DNA of 64,000 nucleotides, taken from positions 31,426,643-31,490,642 of the forward strand of contig NC_059207.1 of the NCBI RefSeq assembly GCF_020615455.1. Direction: 5' to 3'. This DNA comes from Coregonus clupeaformis. Taxonomy: Eukaryota; Chordata; Actinopteri; Salmoniformes; Salmonidae. Made by a program: the position numbers and the translations under genes. The notes under the pieces are model-generated. The model was given only the letters and a program-made list of their open reading frames with translations, was not told the DNA's origin and searched no databases. This document shows positions 56,534 through 64,000 of this stretch, in pieces; positions within the stretch are counted from its first letter, which is position 1, and each line of letters opens with the position of its first letter.

Positions 56534-58173
56534 CAGTGGCTTGTGAAAGTATTCACCCCCCTTGGCATTTTTCCTATTTTGTTGCCTTACAATCTGGAAT
56601 TAAAATTGATTTTATGGGGGGTTTGTATCATTTGATTTACACAACATGCCTACCACTTTGAAGATGCAAAATATGTTTTATTGTGAAACAAACAAGAAAT
56701 AAGACAAAAAAAACAGAACTTGAGCGTGCATAACTATTCACCCCCCCAAAGTCAATACTTTGTAGAGCTACCTTTTGCAGCAATTACAGCTGCAAGTCTC
56801 TTGGGGTATGTCTCTATAAGCTTGGCACATCTAGCCACTGGGATTTTTGTCCATTCTTCAAGGAAAAACTGCTCCAGCTCCTTCAAGTTGGATGGTTCCG
56901 CTGGTGTACAGCAATCTTTAAGTCATACCACATATTCTCAATTGGATTGAGGTCTGGGCTTTGACTAGGCCATTCCAATACATTTAAATGTTTCCCCTTA
57001 AACCACTTGAGTGTTGCTTTAGCAGTATGCCTAGGGTCATTGTCCTGCTGGAAGGTGAACCTCCGTCCCAGTCTCAAATCTTTGGAAGACTGAAACAGGT
57101 TTCCCTCAAGAATTTCCCTGTATTTAGCGCCATCCATCATTCCTTCCATTCTGACCAGTTTCCCAGTCCCTGCCGATGAAAAACATCCCCACAGCATGAT
57201 GCTGCCACCACCATGCTTCACTGTGGGGATGGTGTTCTCGGGGTGATGAGAGGTGTTGGGTTTGCACCAGACATAGCGTTTTCCTTGATGGCCAAAAAGC
57301 TCAATTTTAGTCTCATCTGACCAGAGCACCTTCTTCCATATGTTTGGGGAGTCTCCCACATGGCTTTTGGTGAACACCAAACGTGTTTGCTTATTTTTTT
57401 CTTTAAGCAATGGCTTTTATCTGACCACTCTTCCGTAAAGCCCAGCTCTGTGGAGTGTATGACTTAAAGTGGTCCTATGGACAGATACTCCAATCTCCAC
57501 TGTGGAGCTTTGCAGCTCCTTCAGGGTTATCTTTGGTCTCTTTGTTGCCTCAGATTAATGCCCTCCTTGCCTGGTCTGTTAGTTTTGGTGGGTGGCCCTC
57601 TCTTGGCAGGTTTGTTGTGGTGCCATATTCTTTCCATTAAAAACAAAATGGATTTAATGGTGCTCTGTGGGATGTTCAACGTTTCAGATATTTTTTTATA
57701 ACCCAACCCTGATCTGTACTTCACCACAACTTTGTCCCTGACCTGTTTGGAGAGCTCCTTGGTCTTCATGGTGCCGCTTGCTTGGTGGTGCCCCTTGCTT
57801 AGTGGTGTTGCAGACTCTGGGGCCTTTCAGAACAGGTGTGTGTATATATACTGAGATCATGTGACAGATCATGTGACACTTAGATTGCACACAGGTGGAC
57901 TTTATTTAACTAATTATGTGACTTCTGAAGGTAATTGGTTGCACCATATTTTATTTAGGGGCTTCATAGCAAAGGGGGTGAATACATATGCACGCACCAC
58001 TTTTCGGTTATTTATTTTGTATAAGTTATTTCTTTCATGTCACTTCACAAATTTGGACTATTTTGTGTATGTCCATTACATGAAATCCAAATAAAAATCC
58101 ATTTAAATTACAGGTTGTAATGCAACAAAATAGGAAAAACGGCAAGGGGGATGAATACTATTGCAAGGCACTG
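56534..58173 (-). mobile_element. Tc1-like transposon (CAGTGGCTTGTGAAAGTATT family), frameshifted
   Basis: Ends CAGTGGCTTGTGAAAGTATT and complement (ACTATTGCAAGGCACTG) beside TA. Minus-strand transposase: 57769-57527 (N-terminal HTH, MKTKELSKQVRDKVV) and 57410-56883 (175 residues with SDETKIELFGHQ, FQQDNDPRHTAKAT and SPDLNPIENMW, all three catalytic residues). A stop or frameshift separates them near 57420-57530, and the frame is lost before the natural C-terminus. The deleted relative at 8640-9132 is the same family. Confidence 0.9.
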
Positions 58174-58689
58174 TATACATTGTTCAACCATTTTCCATCC
58201 TATAAATTTGGATTAAGCAAAGGCTTTGATTTCTGGTCAAACATATGGAAAAGGGGTCTTAGAAAACATCTAGCAGAAAGTCAAATTTCACATTTCTCTC
58301 CCTCATGAGGAGGGAGGATAATGGAAGTTCACAGAAGTAACAAGGTAGACCTACTACCTTATTGTTTTTACTGATAACATTTTGGTTGATGATTTATTAA
58401 ATTATTTTAAATGATCCATTCTGTTACTAAATCGGTAACAGAATGAGTGTTTAAAAACAGCAAGAGTGTAAAAACAGTCTGGACAACACCTCCCTGTCTC
58501 TCTTTTCTCTCTCTCTAGTTAATGTCACTGATACTTACCCATGAGCCCCCTCTTTTTCCCTTTACTGTGACCAGCCCTCTCACCCGCTGAGCACTGACCG
58601 ACACCGGACATCCATGGACGTTGAAAAGTAGTTGCAATTTGGTCAGTCCAAATTTTAACCAATCATAGACGTCTGTTTCACAAGTTTGG

Positions 58690-58905
58690 ACAGTAGAGTA
58701 TAGTACTGTACAGTGAAGAATAGAGTATCGGTCAGTACAATACTGTACTGTACAGTAGAGTTTAGTACAGTAGAGCACACTAGAGTACAGTCATTTACTG
58801 TACTGTACTGAACTATACTGTACTCTACTTTACTGTACTGTACTGGACTATACCGTACTCTGCTGTGCTGTAGTCTACTGTGCTCTGCTGTACTGTGATG
58901 TCCAA
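58690..58905. repeat. TACTG-rich low-complexity array
   Basis: Irregular repeats of TACTGTACTG and AGTACAGT over about 215 bp, largely self-complementary. No coding potential. Its period is near five bases with many changes. Confidence 0.75.
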
Positions 58906-61086
58906 ACTTTTAAAGTGAAAAATCAGTTTCGGCGTCATTCTGTTACTGTGGAATTGCCCTTTTGTCTCTCTCTCCCCCCTCCTTCTCTTTTACTGCTCTG
59001 TTTCTGCCCAAGACCACCTCACTCATTTTCTGTGAAATGAACTCTTTAGATGGAGCATCTGCTTTTGGAAAAACCTCCAAGCCAGACTACCGTACTGACG
59101 CTCAGCCAAGTGTGCTGGAGTTCAGCCCTCAGCAGTCAGATGGCGTAGCCCAAAATCTGCCTATTTTCTGTTAATTTGAGTTGTACATGCATTTTGTCCA
59201 TGGAGTACAGAATTCCTTTCACTCTCCATGTGGGACATTGTCAAAATTTAAAGCAACTACAGTAGTTTCCTTTTCCATGTTACCCCCTGCTCCGTTCTAT
59301 TGTGCACACAGAGCCCTGCACCTCCCCCAAGTTGTACAGCATTGTGAAAGGCTGACGTTATCCCTGTTCCAGTAAAGCTGACGTTGTCAGGCGAACGTAT
59401 AGGTAAAGACTAGACAGTGTGTTGTGTGCCCCACTGCCACATTCCTAGACAGCGATTCAGAGTCGTGGGCCCGCTGCTCCAGACACTGCACAGAGTCCTT
59501 TGTTTTTCCCAGGGAAAACTGGATCCTGGGTTGTCCCAAAGGACTGTCCTTTATGAGTCAATGTTAGTCCTCTAAAAGAGGTGAAGCCTTCTGGCTCAAG
59601 TCATAATTATAGTACTTTCCCCTCGTTAGTTGTCTGTGGGGTCCAATAATGTAACTTTGATGTGTTTGACTGTTACTCTCTGTTCACATTGGTTGCCTTC
59701 TGAAATGAATGTGTACTTTCACTTAGCCAATGATGATCCAGTGGCCCTGCTCTGGCTGGTTTGACTTGGTTTGGATACTCATGAGTCCCTTGATAACAGC
59801 CAAACCTGCATTGAACAATACCAACCATGAGTGCAATGTGTGCTATTGTGTTCCTGATATGCTCTTATTAAATCTTATCTTAGTTAGCTAACATTGAAAG
59901 TTTTACATATAGTCCATTAATACATATGATAAAGTTTGACAGGTTTCAGGTTAAGTTCCGTGTTATGGCATCTTGAACTAGTGTGTCTTGTTTCCATTAC
60001 TACGACACTGCTTCCCCATAGGCCTAGTGCTTAGTGTCCGTTTTTTTAGCATTTTAGAAGAAACTTAAGTATGAATTCTAGTACACTCCAACAAAAGGCA
60101 TTAAAGTTGGCCTTCCACTGGTAATGTGGAATTGAGGAAATGAAATAAGTAATGTTTGCCCATTGGTGTTTGTCTAATAAGGTTTGTCCATGGAATTGTT
60201 GGGAGGACCAGTCCTTCCTCTCATCTGAGACACATTTTTTATATTTTTTATTTCCTTTTTGGATAAGAAATGGCACCAGTGTTGTTTACTCTGCTGATTG
60301 AGGTGTTTTTAAGATCATCTTTGTTTTGGTCTTTAGACTATTTCTTCAGGGACATGACTGTGTAATCTTCAGTTATCCGTTACCCCCTACACTGGGATTG
60401 ACCAACCCAATGTTTCTCATTGTTGTTTTGGAATGACAGAGAGGGAGGACACAGGAACCAGCCAAGGTTATGTTGTTCAGTTTTACAGTGAAAGTTGTTT
60501 TCCCTGCGGCATACCTGGAGCCGCTGTGTGACTCGTCTGTCTGAGGCAAGACATTCTTCATACTTGTCGCACACTTGTCTGTGTGTGTGTATTTCAGCAT
60601 TGCCTCCTGTTTCTGTCCGTTTCCATGATTTGTTATAAAAACACTCACAATGATGGCAGAGGGGCTGCTCACAAATACTCACATGCAGTGCACGCCTAGC
60701 AAACAGACACCCATGAGTACACATGCAATATTCAGGTTTACTATCACATACAGTAGGACACTACTACTGACCACAGATTGGCTAGCAGACTAAACTGTTG
60801 CTCACAGACTCAGTAGTACAGAGGAGGAAAAAGACTAGTGTTTTTTTTAAATGCAGTTCCTTTTTTGTCACTTGTTTAGTCTCGTTTTGTAACCGGGGTG
60901 TATGGTCTCGTCAACATTCCGTCAGACAAAAGGCTCTAATTGGGCCTTAGGCCAAGTTCGGCCATTCCAAGGGCAGCGTTCCCTATTGTATACAGCGCTC
61001 CCCTCACTAATGTGATCTTTATCTGGACAGCCTTTCAGACCCCCTCTGCTTTTCCACGCCCGGAAATCTATTTTCCTGCTTACCTA
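58906..61086. other. LIM gene intron, nothing recognised
   Basis: About 2.2 kb with ordinary composition. Frames at 58962-59174, 59181-59375 and 60373-60724 show no family motif. A (GT)n run lies near 60579. Confidence 0.3.
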
Positions 61087-61303
61087 CAGTGAGGGGAAAA
61101 ACGTATTTGATCCCCTGCTGATTTTGTACGTTTGCCCACTGACAAAGACATGATCAGTCTATAATTTTAATGGTAGGTTTATTTGAACAGTGAGAGACAA
61201 AATAACAACAAAAAAATCCAGAAAAACGCATGTCAAAAATGTTATAAATTGATTTGCATTTTAATGAGGGAAATAAGTATTTGACCCCTCTGCAAAACTT
61301 GAC

Positions 61304-62411
61304 TTAGTACTTGGTGGCAAAACCCTTGTTGGCAATCACAGAGGTCAGACGTTTCTTGTAGTTGGCCACCAGGTTTGCACACATTTCAGGAGGGATTTTG
61401 TCCCACTCCTCTTTGCAGATCTTCTCCAAGTCATTAAGGTTTCGAGCCTGACGTTTGGCAACTCGAACCTTCAGCTCCCTCCACAGATTTTCTATGAGAT
61501 TAGGGTCTGGAGACTGGCTAGGCCACTCCAGGACCTTAATGTGCTTCTTCTTGAGCCACTCCTTTGTTGCCTTGGCTGTGTGTTTTGGGTCATTGTCATG
61601 CTGGAATACCCATTGACGACCCATTTTCAATGCCCTGGCTGAGGGAAGGAGGTTCTCACCCAAGCTTTGACGGTACATGGCCCCGTCCATCGTCCCTTTG
61701 ATGCGGTGAAGTTGTCCTGTCCCCTTAGCAGAAAAACACCCCCAAAGCATAATGTTTCCACCTCCATGTTTGACGGTGGGGATGTTGTTCTTGGGGTCAT
61801 AGGCAGCATTCCTCCTACTCCAAACACGACGAGTTGAGTTGATGCCAAAGAGCTCGATTTTGGTCTCATCTGACCACAACACTTTCACCCAGTTCTCCTC
61901 TGAATCATTCAGATGTTCATTGGCAAACTTCAGACGGGCCTGTATATGTGCTTTCTTGAGCAGGGGGACCTTGCGGGCGCTGCAGGATTTCAGTCCTTCG
62001 CGGCGTAGTGTGTTGCCAATTGTTTTCTTGGTGACTATGGTCCCATCTGCCTTGAGATCATTGACAAGATCCTCCCGTGTAGTTCTGGGCTGATTCCTCA
62101 CTGTTTTAATGATCATTGCAACTCCACGGGGTGAGATCTTGCATGGAGCCCCAGGCTGAGGGAGATTGACAGGTCTTTTTGTGTTTCTTCCATTTGCGAA
62201 TAATCGCACCAACTGTTGTCACCTTCTCACCAAGCTGCTTGGCGATGGTCTTGTAGCCCATTCCAGCCTTGTGTAGTTCTACAATCTTGTCCCTGACATC
62301 CTTGGAGAGCTCTTTGGTCTTGGCCATGGTGGAGAGTTTGGAATCTGATTGATTGATTGCTTCTGTGGACAGGTGTCTTTTATACAGGTAACAAACTGAG
62401 ATTAGGAGCAC
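61304..62411 (-). pseudogene. Tc1-family transposase broken by one frameshift
   Basis: N-terminal piece 62411-62106 starts at MAKTKELSKD (ATG at about 62328; the upstream ATG at 62411 is leader) and carries the first HTH up to AIIRKWKKHKK. The C-terminal piece is open to the natural end, 61304. It carries SDETKIELFGINS (first Asp), KHGGGNIMLWG, FQHDNDPKHTAKAT (second Asp) and SPDPNLIENLW (Glu; family norm SPDLNPIENLW, so two residues there are swapped). A one-base indel near 62180-62190 separates the pieces. All catalytic residues remain. Confidence 0.92.
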
Positions 62412-62466
62412 TCCCTTTAAGAGTGTGCTCCTAATCTCAGCTCGTTACCTGTATAAAAGACACCTG
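62370..62466. promoter_or_regulatory. Hairpin spanning the transposase TATA box
   Basis: Left arm 62370-62413 and right arm 62421-62466 are nearly perfect complements (CAGGTGTCTTTTATACAGGT ... ACCTGTATAAAAGACACCTG) around a seven-base loop. TATAAAAG occurs once in each direction (minus at 62377-62384, plus at about 62452-62459). Equivalent places in the other Tc1 copies here are not palindromic to this extent. Confidence 0.7.
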
Positions 62467-62694
62467 GGAGCCAGAAATCTTTCTGATTGAGAGGGGGTCA
62501 AATACTTATTTCCCTAATTAAAATGCAAATCAATTTATAAATTTTTTTACATGCGTTTTTCTGGATTTTTTTGTTGCTATTCTGTCTCTCACTGTTCAAA
62601 TAAACCTACCATTAAAATTATAGACTGATCATTTCTTTGTCAGTGGGCAAATGTACAAAATCAGCAGGGGATCAAATACTTTTTTCCCTCACTG

Positions 62695-63010
62695 TATTCT
62701 TGCTTTTATTTCTGTGTGTAGGCCGCATTTCCTCACACAATGCACCAGAAGCTATGAACCACCTACATAAGGTTTAGCTAGTAATAAACATTGTGTGAAA
62801 GAATGAACCATTGTAAAAGGGAATTAACTTTCCTAATCTCCAGGAGTGGATTTTCTCCCCAAAGGCTGATAAATTGGGATCAGCTATACTGCAGGTTCAG
62901 AGATCACTGTGACCCAGGCCAGCAGTGGGCAAAACTACAGCAAATCCCCAGACATGCAGGTGGTTGGCATATTTGTTAAGACTGTTACCTCAGTGTTTGT
63001 CTGTTGCCAG
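62695..63010. other. LIM gene intron, nothing recognised
   Basis: Runs into the polypyrimidine-like tract ahead of the doubtful exon at 63011. No other feature. Confidence 0.3.
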
Positions 63011-63086
63011 TGTATCGAGTGTCCTCCAGATGAATATCAGTCAGGATGCAGAACTGGCAACCTCTTCTTCACAGAGAGCTGTCTGT
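63011..63086 (+). other. Possible further LIM-gene exon (doubtful)
   Basis: A 76-nt block bounded by a good acceptor (ttgtctgttgccag) and a strong donor (CTGT|gtaagt). One frame starts Cys-Ile-Glu-Cys, which would supply the fifth and sixth zinc ligands needed after exon 2, and later reads GNLFF where many LIM domains have GKLYC. Two problems remain. Canonical splicing from phase 2 at 54945 gives a different frame (His-Val-Ser...), and the C-terminal ligand pair of the finger is not in place. It may be a decayed exon, an exon of another transcript, or chance. Confidence 0.25.
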
Positions 63087-64000
63087 GTAAGTGGGTTGCC
63101 AGTTTAGTGGCCTAATCTCTTTGACAGAGGTGTAGAATTGATTGTGTGGCTGACACAGCTTAACCTGGTGCCACCATTTTGCATAACCTGTGAAACTATC
63201 TGAAGGTGCGCTCATAGCCTGCAGGTGCTCCCTTCTCTCTATGCAACTTCAGCATTCCTAACTCTCTGAACATTCCGTGACTAAGTCAGAGTCATACATT
63301 TCTGCCTGATTTGCCAGGTTTCACTCCAGTCAAGGATGTGGATCAATCTGCTCTTGAATAGTGGCATGACAGGATAATTGTTATGTAAAAATAGGAAGGT
63401 TTTTGTACATTAACTTAATCAAATCAGTGTATTAACCACATTTTAATTTGATACACCTTCACCAGGCTGTAGATGGTTGTCAGGATTTCTGTCAGAAAGG
63501 TGCTTCAGCCTCTCCAGAAACAACTGGAACAAATTAAGATGCTGGAATGTGGCTGTGGATGGGGTGGGCTGAGGGCAGCCTTTGGTGTTGGTTGCTGGTA
63601 TTTAGTACAAGGTTAATGACCAGTGTTTCACACCGTCTATTGCATATCGCTTCATTCTTCTCTGAATCCACATCCCTCACACACCAATGACACATGACAT
63701 GTCTGAGTAACAAGGTAACCTACGTCCTTTACATCGTACCCTGACGATCAGAGACAAGAGTGCACACAGTCATCCTAAAGAAAGGCCTGAAGCAACCGCT
63801 GCACTCCATTGCAACATGGGAGTGGAAAGTATAATGTTCACCAGTGTAATTTCTCACACGATGAATGGCTTCTGCTGCACTGTGTCTAAATGTGCCAGTC
63901 CCTCTCATTAAAGGATACTTTCACCTCCATACTCTCTTGGTTGGTTGAGGTTTGGTTGAGGGAAAGTGTACAGACAAGTCTGGTCAACTGTTTGGGCGTT
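63087..64000. other. Right end of window, nothing recognised
   Basis: No further LIM exon or repeat is recognisable. Presumably intron. Confidence 0.3.

Larger units (their letters stand above)
61087..62694 (-). mobile_element. Tc1-like transposon (CAGTGAGGGGAAAAACGTAT family), nearly intact
   Basis: 1608 bp, ends CAGTGAGGGGAAAAACGTAT and complement (ACTTTTTTCCCTCACTG) between TA dinucleotides, with inner AAGTATTTGACCCC repeats. The transposase is in two frames only, overlapping near 62190. A long hairpin covers its leader at 62370-62466. Confidence 0.93.

Noticed and set aside
58515..58640. Minus-strand exon ending GCTCATGG|gtaagt
   Set aside because: A strong donor alone; the frames upstream close quickly and no protein family is recognisable.
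54849..63086. Direct in-frame joining of the LIM exon to the 63011 block
   Set aside because: Canonical GT-AG splicing leaves the block one base out of frame, so I list it only as doubtful.
1..64000. CRISPR arrays, prokaryotic operons, phage or toxin systems
   Set aside because: Repeats here are transposons and microsatellites; gene structure with introns is animal, and no regularly spaced short repeats with unique spacers are seen.

Overview
The window is chromosomal DNA from a teleost fish, almost certainly a salmonid. The evidence is the dense mix of Tc1-like transposon families (one with Sleeping Beauty-type ends), a tRNA-derived SINE of HpaI type, tRNA-Ala-like SINEs, L2-type LINEs ending in TTTGA repeats, and widely spaced exons with GT-AG introns. 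There are no bacterial operons, CRISPR arrays or rRNA genes. Family names for repeats come from recognition by eye, not from a database search.

Two host genes can be supported, and they diverge from each other. On the minus strand, four exons (39868-39613, 32262-32128, 4472-4262, 2084-1958) splice in consistent phase into the first ~243 residues (TM1-TM4) of an SLC6 sodium/chloride-dependent transporter. Its closest relative by memory is the insect inebriated (ine) type, not a mammalian monoamine carrier. The gene runs off the left edge. On the plus strand, exon 1 (46997-47012) and exon 2 (54849-54945) encode the start of a LIM-domain protein that runs off the right edge. A possible but frame-incompatible further exon lies at 63011-63086.

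Nearly all the rest is repeats in introns. The SLC6 introns (2085-39612) hold Tc1-like elements at 5605, 7214, 8640, 11839, 13262, 18038, 24762, 28164, 33050 and 35509. They also hold an antisense L2 fragment with a solo LTR inserted in it (9135-10260), a pol-deleted Ty3/gypsy remnant (21562-24207), a hAT transposase scrap, and a large interrupted inverted repeat (16.4-27.5 kb). The 7.1 kb between the two genes holds a Tc1-like element (41708), a Tc1-type MITE (44007) and an L2 with a 468-residue open reverse transcriptase frame, the last two nested in a foldback repeat. The LIM gene introns hold a Tc1-like element with an uninterrupted 340-residue transposase (49968-51557) inside an older Tc1-like element (49296-52614), a Tc1 inserted in an antisense L2 (53000-54223), and two more Tc1 elements (56534 and 61087). 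The last of these is broken by a single frameshift.

I found no clearly new gene system. The most unusual structures are a palindromic Tc1-like element (7.2-8.6 kb), the 11-kb interrupted inverted repeat, the multi-layer transposon nests, and a hairpin built around a transposase TATA box.
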